Positions 1 to 8,602 of a stretch of DNA of 64,000 bases are shown here, in pieces. The translations under genes were made by a program, and so were the position numbers. The DNA lies in contig CAVZYN010000006.1 in the NCBI GenBank assembly GCA_963779515.1, forward strand, positions 62,001-126,000, read 5' to 3'. Within the stretch, counting starts at the first letter, position 1. The number at the start of each line of letters is the position of its first letter. Below the pieces are notes generated by a model. The model was not told where the DNA came from and did no database searches. It saw nothing but the letters and a program-made list of their open reading frames with translations. This DNA comes from CAVZYN01 sp963779515. GTDB taxonomy: Bacteria > Pseudomonadota > Alphaproteobacteria > Rhizobiales > Hyphomicrobiaceae.

Positions 1-2
1 GC

Positions 3-335
3 CCGTTCACATCTGACCGTTCGAACATGCGCCGGATGCAACCCTGGTTGGCCATCGAAGCGCGCCGGACCCGCCTGATGGGGCCGCCGTCTCCTGAGCA
101 GGACGACCCGCGCTTCAATGCGCTCGATAAATTTCAAGTGCCGCCGTATCCCTGGAATGACGCGCAGATAGCAGAGGCGACGCAGAAGGCTTCAGAATGG
201 CAGCTGCTGCTGCAGGTTTCGATCGCCGATCTATCTCAAGAGCAGACCGAAGGGACGGTATACTTCATGATCCTCACATCCGATCTCGCCAAGCGCAACT
301 TCTCGCGCGTGGTGGCGTCGTATCAGCAGACATGA
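3..335 (+). CDS. DUF1963 (YwqG-like) protein, C-terminal part, cut by window start
   Basis: The frame is open from the left edge, so the true start lies outside the window. The visible 110 residues match the C-terminal half of the DUF1963/YwqG family as I know it: an RLMGPPSPEQDD stretch (family form: LLG.P...Q.D), then WQLLLQV, then a YFMI...DLAKRNFSRV block near the end. Function in the family is unknown; such proteins often sit among immunity genes of contact-dependent toxins. Its stop overlaps the next start by 4 nt (ATGA), so the two genes are translationally coupled. Family call is from remembered consensus, not a search. Confidence 0.72.
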   Translation, partial: PFTSDRSNMRRMQPWLAIEARRTRLMGPPSPEQDDPRFNALDKFQVPPYPWNDAQIAEATQKASEWQLLLQVSIADLSQEQTEGTVYFMILTSDLAKRNFSRVVASYQQT

Positions 336-829
336 CCCAGTCGAGACGGGACGGTCAGCAGCCCATGGCGTCGATGATTGATTGCGATCCGGACACTCCG
401 GTCAGAAGATACCTTGATGTTCTTCGGGAGCGCTCGCGCACGCTTGGCTGGGACGAACTTGCAGCTCGTGAGCCAGCCCGGTTGGCACATTATTTGGCAG
501 CACGTTTCGAGTACGACGTCCGGAAGGGCGGCTTCGCGCAGCTCATTTACAACATGCAGGGGGAGTGCTTGGCCGAGATGGAGGACATGTTGAACGCGGC
601 GCACGCAACGGTCGCGCATGACCACTACATCCGCGCGATCCGGGCTTGCCTGGCAAGTGAGGACGACTATCAAACGTTCCTTGCGTCGCATTTTACCAGT
701 CCGAATGCGCTAAAGCACGACCTGCAATTGATCTCGCTCGAATATCTTGCGCGCAAAATATCGTTCTGCTCCGAGGCCAAGGCATTTCTCGAACGAGCGA
801 TAGCGTCGGGATGCCCGGAGGAGCCGTGA
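332..829 (+). CDS. DUF4375 domain protein (DMP19-like)
   Basis: 165 aa. The ATG at 332 overlaps the stop of the preceding DUF1963 gene; a longer version of the frame from 197 would run inside that gene and is rejected. Residues ~55-135 carry the DUF4375 signature: a hydrophobic helix, then RKGGFAQLIYN (family form nGGF.Q...N), then a long helical segment and a DDYQTFL block. No signal peptide or membrane segment, so probably cytosolic. DUF4375 is of unknown activity and recurs in toxin-immunity neighbourhoods; a role as an immunity protein is inference from context. A second ATG at 365 is a possible start. Confidence 0.72.
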   Translation: MTQSRRDGQQPMASMIDCDPDTPVRRYLDVLRERSRTLGWDELAAREPARLAHYLAARFEYDVRKGGFAQLIYNMQGECLAEMEDMLNAAHATVAHDHYIRAIRACLASEDDYQTFLASHFTSPNALKHDLQLISLEYLARKISFCSEAKAFLERAIASGCPEEP

Positions 830-975
830 GGCGCCGTTACCACGTTCGGCAGGTCGGGCTTGCGTGCCGAGGAGCTTTCGTGATCCCTTGACGACTCTCA
901 GTTCTCGGAAGGTCGATCTGGCGATCGCGCTACCCCAATTCGCACACCTATGCCGAAACAGGATGAGTGGGCAGG

Positions 976-1239
976 ATGAGTGACGGCAACGCGGAGCCCC
1001 CAATGCCGCCAGCAGGACAAACCGGTCGATGGCGCCGATACTTCAGAAGCAGTGGTGGCCTCATGAATGTCGAATATCAGTTTGGCTACGAGAGGGATCT
1101 ATGGCGCCGCTCGTGGCGCCGCAGTTGGGATCTCAATGCCATGTCGCCGCTGCGCCGCGCGATGATTGTGAGAGGAATCGCCACAGGTTTTGTGGCGGTA
1201 TTGGGCGCGATGGCGGCGATGGTTTGGATCAGCCTTTAG
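976..1239 (+). CDS. Small membrane protein, unknown
   Basis: 87 aa from ATG 976 (a GTG at 967 is in frame). The N-terminal 60 residues are polar with an Arg/Trp-rich stretch (WRRSWRRSW); the last ~25 residues form one hydrophobic helix ending two residues before the stop, so the protein looks tail-anchored with its bulk in the cytoplasm. I recognise no family. It lies 10 nt before the next gene and is probably co-transcribed with the island. Confidence 0.5.
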   Translation: MSDGNAEPPMPPAGQTGRWRRYFRSSGGLMNVEYQFGYERDLWRRSWRRSWDLNAMSPLRRAMIVRGIATGFVAVLGAMAAMVWISL

Positions 1240-1249
1240 GATATGAGCA

Positions 1250-1636
1250 GTGGAATTCGCGGTGCAGATCGATCTGATTATCGAGTGTGGCGATGCCGAT
1301 CCCGTCGCGTTGACCACCCGGCTCGGCGTCGATCCGACGAGTGCCGGCCGCAGAGGCGAGCGCAATCACAACCTCAATCTGCCGCGGGTGAACTATTGGT
1401 CGCGACGCTCCCATGCGAATGATCGGGACGCCCCGCTTGCCGACCATTGGGCATCGCTTGCTCCACTCTTTGCGGGCAAAGCAGAGATCATCCGCGCGGC
1501 GGGCGCAAACGGTCGCAATCGATTGACGGTCATAGTCGATGCGACAGACCGGGCACCAAGCGTGATCATACCTTCCGCGATGGCCCGTTTCGCGGCTTTG
1601 ATCGATGCCGATATCGATGTCGATATTGGACAGTAG
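1250..1636 (+). CDS. DUF4279 domain protein
   Basis: 128 aa from GTG 1250; GTG 1262 is an alternative and no in-frame ATG exists nearby. The pattern fits DUF4279: an N-terminal beta strand, then TTRLGVDPTSAGRRGE (family: .llgi.Pt...kG), a YWSRRS block (W.l.s), an ADHWASLAPLF helix, and a C-terminal strand-rich part ending AALIDADIDVDIGQ (family: la.lga.l.iDiY). Cytosolic, unknown biochemical role; the family is common in immunity-gene arrays. Family assignment is by remembered motif order. Confidence 0.68.
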   Translation: MEFAVQIDLIIECGDADPVALTTRLGVDPTSAGRRGERNHNLNLPRVNYWSRRSHANDRDAPLADHWASLAPLFAGKAEIIRAAGANGRNRLTVIVDATDRAPSVIIPSAMARFAALIDADIDVDIGQ

Positions 1637-1691
1637 TTTGGTGCTGAATTGTTCACTCAAGTGTGACGTTGGTGAAAGCCGGGAGTAAGAA

Positions 1692-3110
1692 ATGCCGAGT
1701 GGAGTGTTCGCGTTGTCGAAGTTCGTGGCGGCAAACCCTCCAGCCGGTCATGTCGTTCCCGCGCCGCGCGAACTGATCGACGCTTTTGACGGCCACTTGC
1801 CGGCGAGCCTGCTCGATCTGTGGCGCCGGCATGGCCTCGGGCGCTACGGGCCGCAACAGATTTGCATCATCGACCCGCGGGTTTGGCAGGCAACGCTCGA
1901 CCGCTGGATCGTATCGCCGCCGGATACCGCTCAGCGCATACCGATTGCCCTTACGCCGTTCGGGTCCATTATCTATTACCGTCGTCTCACGGTGGCCGAC
2001 GAAGATGTGGCCGTCTTGAACCCGCACTCGCGTAGCACGGACGTGCTGGCGTGGGATCTCGACGCGTTCTTCAATGAGGTTCTTTGCGACACCAAACAGC
2101 TCGATCAACTCATCCCGCAAGGCTGGCTCGCCGCCGCCCGTGCGACGCATGGCGATCTCGCCGATGACGAGGCGTATGAAGCCGACGCGACATTGCTCGC
2201 CATGGAGATGTTGGTCCTAAAATGCGTCGAAGCTCTCGACATGCATAAACGGCTGCGTGATGCCGTCGACGCGCCGGCGGAGCTTAGTCGCGATGAGGCC
2301 GTGCCGATGCCCCTCGGCGAGGCATTGCCGGGAGAGTGGCGTACAGTTTTCGAGCCGGCCAATCGATATCGCGACGTTTCGACATCACCGGTGACTGGCC
2401 TTTATCTTTCGTCGGATGTCGATCGCCATCGGCTACTGGCATTGGCCACGGACAAGACCTACCAGCTGTTGTTCTTCAGCAGCGATCGCAATCCTCGCTA
2501 TCAGTTTGCACCGCGCCATTACTCCGGCGCCTACGCACTTGCCATATCGCCAGATGGCGAGAAAAAGCTGACCCTGGATATCCGGCTTCGCGACAACTCG
2601 CTGGGAAGCGATGCGAATGACGATGAGCTGACCATCTTGGAGAACGGCGGAATGCGTGTTCTGTTACGAACCGGCTCACTGAAAGATATTGCAGACGCCA
2701 TTCACTGGAACAGCACAATTCGCGATCCGCAAAATTGGCTGGTGCAGACAAGTCTCGCGGACAATCTCCCGCACGAATTTCCGTATGTGTTGCCTGCGCC
2801 CCCATTGAGAGAATTACCGCCGTCATTGAGCGCACTGGTCCATCGCGAACCATTCAAGGTAACTGTTGCCGGAATCGAACCGCGATCAGATGAGGACAGT
2901 GTTCAGGTCCAGATCCGTCTTGGCCGCGACAATGGCTTGCGCTCGGACATGCCATTCTGCTCGATTCCAAGTAGCCAGAAACATCTGATGGGTTGGGTCA
3001 GCGGTCTGGAGGCCGGCCATTGCAAGATCAGGCTCAGCCAAGACAGCGAAACTCCCGAGATTGGCGATGTTCTAGTGTCGCGCGATCCGGATGCTGGGCC
3101 GCTGCGGTGA
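1692..3110 (+). CDS. GAD-like / DUF1851 domain protein with large unknown C-terminal half
   Basis: 472 aa. Residues ~25-190 show the GAD-like/DUF1851 architecture: HLPASLLDLWRRHGLGRYG, then a VWQATLDRW helix, IPIALTPFGSIIYYRRL, DEDVAVLNPH, and a FFNEVLCDT helix. In known proteins this pair of domains is carried by DNase-immunity proteins of type VI secretion (Tdi1-type). Residues ~230-470 are not part of that family as I know it and look beta-rich (LLALATDKTYQLLFF, YALAISPDGEKKLTLDI, GGMRVLLRTG). No signal peptide. ATG 1692 is the first start; GC composition matches neighbours. Toxin partner not visible, so the immunity role is inference. Confidence 0.68.
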   Translation: MPSGVFALSKFVAANPPAGHVVPAPRELIDAFDGHLPASLLDLWRRHGLGRYGPQQICIIDPRVWQATLDRWIVSPPDTAQRIPIALTPFGSIIYYRRLTVADEDVAVLNPHSRSTDVLAWDLDAFFNEVLCDTKQLDQLIPQGWLAAARATHGDLADDEAYEADATLLAMEMLVLKCVEALDMHKRLRDAVDAPAELSRDEAVPMPLGEALPGEWRTVFEPANRYRDVSTSPVTGLYLSSDVDRHRLLALATDKTYQLLFFSSDRNPRYQFAPRHYSGAYALAISPDGEKKLTLDIRLRDNSLGSDANDDELTILENGGMRVLLRTGSLKDIADAIHWNSTIRDPQNWLVQTSLADNLPHEFPYVLPAPPLRELPPSLSALVHREPFKVTVAGIEPRSDEDSVQVQIRLGRDNGLRSDMPFCSIPSSQKHLMGWVSGLEAGHCKIRLSQDSETPEIGDVLVSRDPDAGPLR

Positions 3111-3130
3111 TCGAGCGAAGGAGGGAGACC

Positions 3131-3853
3131 ATGCTGACCAGGCGTCACTTTGGGATTCACGGCGGCGCCGCTCTCGGAGGAATTTGGCTGCTTGGAGCTT
3201 GCGGACGGAGTGAAGCAATGAGCGCAAAGAGATACTTTGTCCCCGGCGGCCGGATCGGGTTCGAGAAACCAAGCGAAATCTATGTCTTGAACAATTCATG
3301 GACGCTGCTGTCGTCCGACCACACGTTGATGGTGGACGTGCACGAAACGATCCGTCTCGGCGCTTACAACGATGCCTATACTTGGGACAAGGACGAACGG
3401 AGCCGCCGCGTCGAGTCCGATCTTACCTTGCCGGGCTTCGAACTGAGGAAATTCACCGATCTGAGGTACGGCGCGGATCCGAACTACATCTGCGAAACGA
3501 TTGTCGTGCGCGATCAGACATGGATGGGCGAGATCGTCGTCACGACCGGCGATCATGGCGGGCGAACCAAACATCCCGGTGGCCAGGCCGCACGCTGGTC
3601 GCCGCTGATCGCCAAACTTTTTGCATCGATCCAGGTGCGACCGCAATTGCCCGTCGTCGACGCTCTCGGCGAGCTAGGCATCGGTCTCGACGTCAGCGGC
3701 CTTAATCCGCGGCTGATTGGCAACAAACTCATTCTCAGCCTCTACACGCCAAGATCGGCCATTGAAGTCATGGGCCAGCAACAAGCCGCACATCATGCTG
3801 AGCGCCATTTCGAATTTGCCGGCGGCGCGCCCTGTGGACCAGCAAGCAACTAA
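3131..3853 (+). CDS. Tat-exported putative lipoprotein, unknown (probably frameshifted)
   Basis: 240 aa from ATG 3131, chosen for a strong purine-rich ribosome site (GAAGGAGGGAGACC) directly upstream. The N-terminus has a twin-arginine signal (TRRHFGI), a hydrophobic core and a lipobox-like LGAC, so a Tat-dependent lipoprotein is likely. The body is beta-rich and unrecognised. The last ~35 residues (from about 3776) are low-quality, while the +1 frame continues with plausible protein to 4112. Joining the frames gives about 327 residues with two similar halves, each ending in a hydrophobic motif like LFASIQ / FHSL. It shares the unusual Tat-lipoprotein design with the next gene. Confidence 0.5.
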   Translation: MLTRRHFGIHGGAALGGIWLLGACGRSEAMSAKRYFVPGGRIGFEKPSEIYVLNNSWTLLSSDHTLMVDVHETIRLGAYNDAYTWDKDERSRRVESDLTLPGFELRKFTDLRYGADPNYICETIVVRDQTWMGEIVVTTGDHGGRTKHPGGQAARWSPLIAKLFASIQVRPQLPVVDALGELGIGLDVSGLNPRLIGNKLILSLYTPRSAIEVMGQQQAAHHAERHFEFAGGAPCGPASN

Positions 3854-4112
3854 CGATGAAATTTTCGCCATCAGCCAAAAGACCCCTGGGGCGAAATTCA
3901 TCGAAGGCCATCACTGCAAAGGCATTGCACAATCCGAAGTGGCGTTGGCTGGCGTATCCGACCTGTTTGTCACGCGCATCACGGCGTATGGACGGACGCG
4001 CGCGCAAGAGCTTGTCGCGTTCTACGGAGCGGCAGATCGCGGGCCAATTCTGCTGGCTCTCAACCAGGCATTTCACTCCTTGTCGCTCGCGGATCGACCC
4101 CGAGATAAGTGA
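3776..4112 (+). pseudogene. Out-of-frame continuation of the preceding lipoprotein
   Basis: This stretch reads as good protein in the frame +1 to the preceding gene (HIMLSAISNLP, EVALAGVSDLFVTRITAYG, ILLALNQAFHSL) but has no credible start codon of its own: the only in-frame starter upstream is a TTG at 3717 buried in the previous gene. It stops directly against the next ATG at 4113. The simplest reading is that 3131-4112 is one gene broken by an indel near 3776-3786, in a CAACAA run. An independent small gene is less likely. Confidence 0.45.
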
Positions 4113-6236
4113 ATGATGACCGACAAACGTAACAGCATCGAGCACATGCCAATCACCTGGAGACCGGACCGGCGCACGGTGCTGCGCGGCACCGGGGCTG
4201 TCAGCGCTCTTGGCACATTGCCGCTGCTCAATGCCTGTGAACGAAAGGACGCCCCATTGCAGAAACTCTGGACCCAATGGCAGGCCGATTGGCGGTGGAT
4301 GCAGGCAATCGCAGTCAAGCGGCAGTGGGAGGTGAAGCCGTTGAAGATTGCGCCGCCGGCGGCGCATGCGGCGCTGGACGCGGTCGAACGGCGGCACGGC
4401 CTCAAATTCCCGCCGCAGCTGCGCGCCGTGCTGACCGAGCTCTCCGCGCATGTGCGGTTTGGCTGGCATATTCCATCGCATCTGCAAGCGCTCGAACGCG
4501 AGGACATGCCCTACGGTAGCGGCATCCGCGGCGCCGTATGGGATCTCGCCGTCATAGACACGTATGCCATCCCGAACTTTCTCGGCTGGAAGCATGACCT
4601 CGCCCAGCGCGATCGAACGGAGGCGCCGAACACGCCGCAGATGTGGGAGAACCAATTCCCGTTCGCCTATTTGCCGAACGGCGACATGCTGACGATCGAC
4701 ATGTCGAAACCCGAGCCGGTGCAGCAGCCGGTTCGATACTTCAGTCACGACCTCGAAATGATCCACGGACTTGCACTGGCGCCGGACTTTTACTCGTTCG
4801 TATCGGTCTACGCCAAACTCGGCTGCGCGGGCAGTGAGTGGGCGAGCTGGATGCGCTTCGGCAAGGGCATCGACGACGACAAGAACGACACGTTCTATCT
4901 CAGCACCGGAACGGACGGCGCCAAGAGCTGGCTGGCGTGGCTCGCCCGGGACCCGGCGCAGCGCGAGCCAGACGAGCCGCCGCTGGTGATCGTCGAGAAG
5001 ACCGCCGCGGACCGGGCATTGCTGACAGCCGCGCGTGACAATTCAATGAGCGGCGTCAAGGCGGCACTTTCCCAGGGCGCCCAGCTCGACTGCACCTGGA
5101 GCAAAGCGTGGCTCTCCGACTTCGACATCAGTGACTTGCGATATGGCGATGAGTTCGCGACCGCTGTCTCGTATGCGACGCGTTTCGACAACCTCGACAT
5201 GCTGGAGGTTCTGTCAAAATCCGGCGCCACGATCAATACGCGACGGCTCGCCATGACCGATGCGGTGGAGCGCGGATCGCTTGAAACCGTGCGATGGCTC
5301 ATCGGCAAAGGCGCGCGCGTCAACGGCTGGAAGCACGATCGAAAATGGCCGCTGCATATGCTGGTGACGCATCGCGGCGAGGCCAAGACAATATCGTTCG
5401 AGGATTACCAGGCGGAAATGTCGAACCCGGATATGACGCACGCACGTTATGAGCGAGAGGCACCGCGGGCGGTCGATGACGTCAACTATGCCGCGATGAT
5501 CGAGGCGCTGCTGATCGCTGGCGCAAAACCCGATGCCCCCTGGGACAACGGCATCACGATGCTGATGTATGGCGGAGTCGTGACAGGTAAGGCGCTGTTG
5601 ACGCACGGCGCCAGCATCAACGCACGCGATACCGGTGGCAGCACGCCGCTGCACTGGGCCCGCACGCCGGAGAAAGTCGAGCTGCTGGTTGCACATGGCG
5701 CGGATGTCAACGCCCTTGCCACTCCGCCTGCCAACGACGAGAACAGGCGGCCTCACACACCTCTGCAGTCCAAGCTTCTGGTTGGGAGTCCGCATGACAT
5801 GGCCGTCGTCGCCGCATTGCTCCGCCACGGTGCCAACCCAAAACTCAAGGACGGCGCGGGCCGCAGTACGCTCGCTTATTGCACGACGCTGGAAGGCTTC
5901 AAGCTGATCCAGGGCCATGGCCTCGATCCCAAGGAGCGGTTGCCGGATGGCGGCACGCTCCTCCACAACCTCGCATCGACGACCAGTGCGCGCGCGGCGT
6001 TCCCGGAAGAGGTCGCGTTGTTCAAGCATCTCCTCAACCTCGGCCTCGACATCAACGCCATCGACGACAAGGGTCAGACGATGCTGCATCGCATGGCAGA
6101 TCGGGTCGATGAACCAGCTGACATCGCGCTCTATCTCGCGAGCGGCGCCGACAAGTCAGTGAAGGACAAAGCCGGCAAGAGGGCCTACGACCTCGCTCCG
6201 AAGTCGCTGAAAGACGTGCGGGCGGTGTTGAAGTGA
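4113..6236 (+). CDS. SUKH (SMI1/KNR4) plus ankyrin-repeat lipoprotein, putative immunity protein
   Basis: 707 aa. N-terminus: DRRTVLRGTG followed by a hydrophobic stretch and LLNAC, a Tat-type lipoprotein signal. ATG 4146 (Met12) would give a more typical signal length; ATG 4113 abuts the upstream stop. Residues ~70-260 look like a SUKH domain (FPPQLRAVLTEL, WDLAVIDTYAIPNFLGW). Residues ~295-700 hold about ten ankyrin-like units (VKAALSQGAQLD, TVRWLIGKGARVNG, KALLTHGASINARDTGG, TPLHWA, VELLVAHGADVNA, LLRHGANPKLKDGAG). SUKH and ankyrin proteins are classical antitoxin scaffolds in polymorphic toxin loci. An exported, membrane-anchored fusion suggests protection on the periplasmic side; that is inference. 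Confidence 0.68.
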   Translation: MMTDKRNSIEHMPITWRPDRRTVLRGTGAVSALGTLPLLNACERKDAPLQKLWTQWQADWRWMQAIAVKRQWEVKPLKIAPPAAHAALDAVERRHGLKFPPQLRAVLTELSAHVRFGWHIPSHLQALEREDMPYGSGIRGAVWDLAVIDTYAIPNFLGWKHDLAQRDRTEAPNTPQMWENQFPFAYLPNGDMLTIDMSKPEPVQQPVRYFSHDLEMIHGLALAPDFYSFVSVYAKLGCAGSEWASWMRFGKGIDDDKNDTFYLSTGTDGAKSWLAWLARDPAQREPDEPPLVIVEKTAADRALLTAARDNSMSGVKAALSQGAQLDCTWSKAWLSDFDISDLRYGDEFATAVSYATRFDNLDMLEVLSKSGATINTRRLAMTDAVERGSLETVRWLIGKGARVNGWKHDRKWPLHMLVTHRGEAKTISFEDYQAEMSNPDMTHARYEREAPRAVDDVNYAAMIEALLIAGAKPDAPWDNGITMLMYGGVVTGKALLTHGASINARDTGGSTPLHWARTPEKVELLVAHGADVNALATPPANDENRRPHTPLQSKLLVGSPHDMAVVAALLRHGANPKLKDGAGRSTLAYCTTLEGFKLIQGHGLDPKERLPDGGTLLHNLASTTSARAAFPEEVALFKHLLNLGLDINAIDDKGQTMLHRMADRVDEPADIALYLASGADKSVKDKAGKRAYDLAPKSLKDVRAVLK

Positions 6237-6248
6237 AGGTACCGGGCA

Positions 6249-6530
6249 ATGCTGCCACGAAGGGCGATTGAGCACATGGACACCGCCGGATGGCAACACT
6301 TCGTCGACGTATGTCGACCGCAGTTCGCGTCCTGTGAGTTCCAGTCGGAGCTGATTGCGGCGTGCGCTGGCCTGGACGATATCGCCTGTGCTGCCTACTA
6401 CCACCTTGGAAGTCACAGCCTCGCATGGCTTCAATCGCCGGTTCCAGCCTTGAATGGACAGCCGCCATTCGTTCTCCTGAGTAGAGGAGCTGGCGATGCT
6501 GTCAGGGAGTGTCTATGGCGAATGCCTTGA
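6249..6530 (+). CDS. DUF2384-like (MbcA/ParS/Xre toxin-binding domain) small protein
   Basis: 93 aa, 12 nt after the SUKH gene. The C-terminal ~45 residues follow the DUF2384 antitoxin pattern: a helix with LAWLQSPVPALNGQPPFVLL, then RGAGDAVRECLWRMP (family: A..WL.tp...l.G..P...l....G...v...L). That domain normally sits in the antitoxin of RES-type pairs and binds the toxin, but no RES toxin is adjacent and there is no N-terminal helix-turn-helix. It may be a stray domain or an immunity-type homologue. Moderate confidence in the fold, low in the function. Confidence 0.5.
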   Translation: MLPRRAIEHMDTAGWQHFVDVCRPQFASCEFQSELIAACAGLDDIACAAYYHLGSHSLAWLQSPVPALNGQPPFVLLSRGAGDAVRECLWRMP

Positions 6531-6581
6531 AAGAACGAGAGCCAGAGAGGACGATTGTTTGTCCCGATCAGGAGAACGCCA

Positions 6582-7193
6582 ATGGATTCTGACGCCGTCT
6601 TTATGAAGTCGTTGGAGAAAGAAATCAAAGCCCTCGGCTGGAAAAAGCTTGCCGGATCGTTCTTCACCGAGTTGGACCATGAAACTTTGGCGCATTTCAA
6701 TCCATTCCCAAAGGAGACCGGAATACTGCGCGTGCAAATGCACACGTCCAGCAAGCTCTTGAACCGCATCAGTTGGCGGATCTATGGATTGCCAGATGAT
6801 TTTGGGTCTTTGAAAGAACATTTGATCAATGCATGCAAATGCAACATCACATCATTATATGTTGCGCGCGAGGACCCGATGCACGCAGTCGATATCCCAT
6901 CGCACGCTGAATTGATTGCTCAAGAATGCAGAAAGCAAGGTGAGAACTTCAACTCAATTGGAAAAATTGTTCTCGAAAGCGAAGAAAAATCCAGAACGGA
7001 GCCGCACATTGACAGGAGCATCGAGCTGATATGCGGGTATGTTGCGCAGTCCAATTTTGCCAAGGCAATGCGCCTCATAAAGGAAAAAAAGAGCGCGGAC
7101 TATCCTGGCTACGGCATTTCGTTTTTTGCGCATGCCGAAAGATTTTTGAGTTCACAATCCCAGGAGAATCTTAAGAGCGCCATCGCCACGTAG
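6582..7193 (+). CDS. Hypothetical protein, AT-richer than neighbours
   Basis: 203 aa from ATG 6582, preceded by AGGAG at a good distance; an upstream in-frame start at 6555 lacks such a site. Mixed helical protein with WKKLAGSFFTEL near the start and a C-terminal helical block (YVAQSNFAKAMRLIKEKK). No signal peptide or membrane helix and no family that I recognise. Codon use is visibly AT-richer (many AAA, ATT, AAT codons) than the flanking genes, consistent with recent transfer as part of the island. Confidence 0.55.
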   Translation: MDSDAVFMKSLEKEIKALGWKKLAGSFFTELDHETLAHFNPFPKETGILRVQMHTSSKLLNRISWRIYGLPDDFGSLKEHLINACKCNITSLYVAREDPMHAVDIPSHAELIAQECRKQGENFNSIGKIVLESEEKSRTEPHIDRSIELICGYVAQSNFAKAMRLIKEKKSADYPGYGISFFAHAERFLSSQSQENLKSAIAT

Positions 7194-7287
7194 CCCGCTG
7201 TTCACAGGCACGGGCACGTCATCGAAGACGTGCCCAACAGGTAATCGCGTCGCATCGGGCGCTTCAGGGATCAATAGGGAAGTGACG

Positions 7288-8046
7288 ATGAGTTACGATA
7301 TAGCCGTTGCAGCAGCAGACATTACATCGACCGATGATCAGGCTTGGTTGGAGCTCAATTCACGGATAGAGCAGCGCGGCGAGGCGCCGCCGGCGTTCAG
7401 ACAGCTCCACGACCAAATCGTCGTACGATATCCATGCGTCAGCACGCTCAGCGACGACATGGCCGACGACGGGGTCTGGAGCAGCGGACCGCTGTGGAGC
7501 GGCTTCGGATCTGCGGCAGCTGTGCTGGCCATCAGGCATTCGCGCGCGGACGAGGTGGTTCCGTTCGTTGTCGAGAGCGCACGGTCGCTCGGGCTACCCG
7601 TTTTTGATTGGACGACCCGGCATATCCACCGGCCGGACGGCCTCGCGGATATCGAACTATCTGTCGAAGATCGTTTTCCCCATTCGAGACCGGCGCTGCA
7701 ACAAATCTTGGATGCAGTGCGATCGCTGACGCCGGATGGCGGGCCGGGGTTCTTGAGTCTCGATCGTGCCGGTTCAGGGTACGTGCAAATCGCTGGCGGA
7801 AATAGCGCATATGCATTCGAGTGGCGGCAGTACCATGGGACCACGTTCACGCACTGGACCGCGGGCCTGCCTGACCGGGACAATGGGTCCGACATTCAAA
7901 TTCCAACGAACGGCGCTTACGTGACAGTGAAATCCAATGAGCGATTGAGCTTGGCCGATGCGGAAGCATTGCTCCGTGCATTCGCCAAGGGTGACACCCG
8001 GCCGGCCGCATTCACATGGCGCGATATTTCGAGCCGTTTCAAATGA
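7288..8046 (+). CDS. Hypothetical protein, immunity-like
   Basis: 252 aa from ATG 7288 (GTG 7282 in frame). It opens MSYDIAVAA, a beta strand reminiscent of small immunity proteins, followed by acidic stretches (DDMADDGVWSSGPLW). The C-terminal third contains strands and a helix ending in LADAEALLRAFAKGD with a final W. No export signal. I do not recognise the family with certainty; the position inside the island suggests a related role. The downstream gene starts 50 nt later. Confidence 0.52.
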   Translation: MSYDIAVAAADITSTDDQAWLELNSRIEQRGEAPPAFRQLHDQIVVRYPCVSTLSDDMADDGVWSSGPLWSGFGSAAAVLAIRHSRADEVVPFVVESARSLGLPVFDWTTRHIHRPDGLADIELSVEDRFPHSRPALQQILDAVRSLTPDGGPGFLSLDRAGSGYVQIAGGNSAYAFEWRQYHGTTFTHWTAGLPDRDNGSDIQIPTNGAYVTVKSNERLSLADAEALLRAFAKGDTRPAAFTWRDISSRFK

Positions 8047-8095
8047 ACAACAGCCGTGGCCTATCACTTCTTTTGAGACAACGTGGCGAGGTCGC

Positions 8096-8536
8096 ATGAC
8101 GCTGCAAAAGCGCGGAAGCCAGTGGTACGGAGATAGCCAGGCCGACGTTCATGGCGAGATTACGAGGTATGCCGCGCTCAACGGCTATCGCGCCGACCAC
8201 GTCGCCGATGCGGTCTGCATGTGCGGCGGACGGAACTTTTTATTGTCGCTGGATGAGGATGCGGGCGTCGCGGTGCGCCGCTGTGCCGCCTGCAAGGCAG
8301 CCCACCCCATCGGCGACAGCAGTCAATTCATGAATGAGGCCCGGCTCGCGGAGTGTGCCTGCCCTTGCGGAGAAGAAGCGCTGGAAATCTCGGTCGGTGT
8401 TTCTCTGTACAATGGCAGCCAAGATGTTCGATGGCTATATTTGGGCTGCCGCTGTGGATCCTGCGGTTTGACGGCGGTCTACGGCGATTGGAAGAATGAG
8501 CACGACGACTACAGGTCGCTACTCGCCAAGGTTTGA
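8096..8536 (+). CDS. Cys-rich, probable zinc-binding small protein
   Basis: 146 aa from ATG 8096. It has five clusters of paired cysteines: CMCGG (~residue 42), CAAC (~64), CACPCG (~87) and CRCGSCG (~122), so two zinc ribbons are likely. The remainder is polar. No membrane segment or signal. I do not recognise a named family. The long upstream in-frame extension to 7958 lies inside the previous gene and is rejected. Confidence 0.52.
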   Translation: MTLQKRGSQWYGDSQADVHGEITRYAALNGYRADHVADAVCMCGGRNFLLSLDEDAGVAVRRCAACKAAHPIGDSSQFMNEARLAECACPCGEEALEISVGVSLYNGSQDVRWLYLGCRCGSCGLTAVYGDWKNEHDDYRSLLAKV

Positions 8537-8602
8537 AGGCAGCGGGATGTTCTGTAGCAGGGGAGCAAGTACGCCTGACCAGCCAAACAGAAGGAACGGC
8601 CC

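Noticed and set aside
3768..4766. 332-codon minus-strand ORF
   Set aside because: Runs antisense to the lipoprotein and SUKH-ankyrin genes, no family features.
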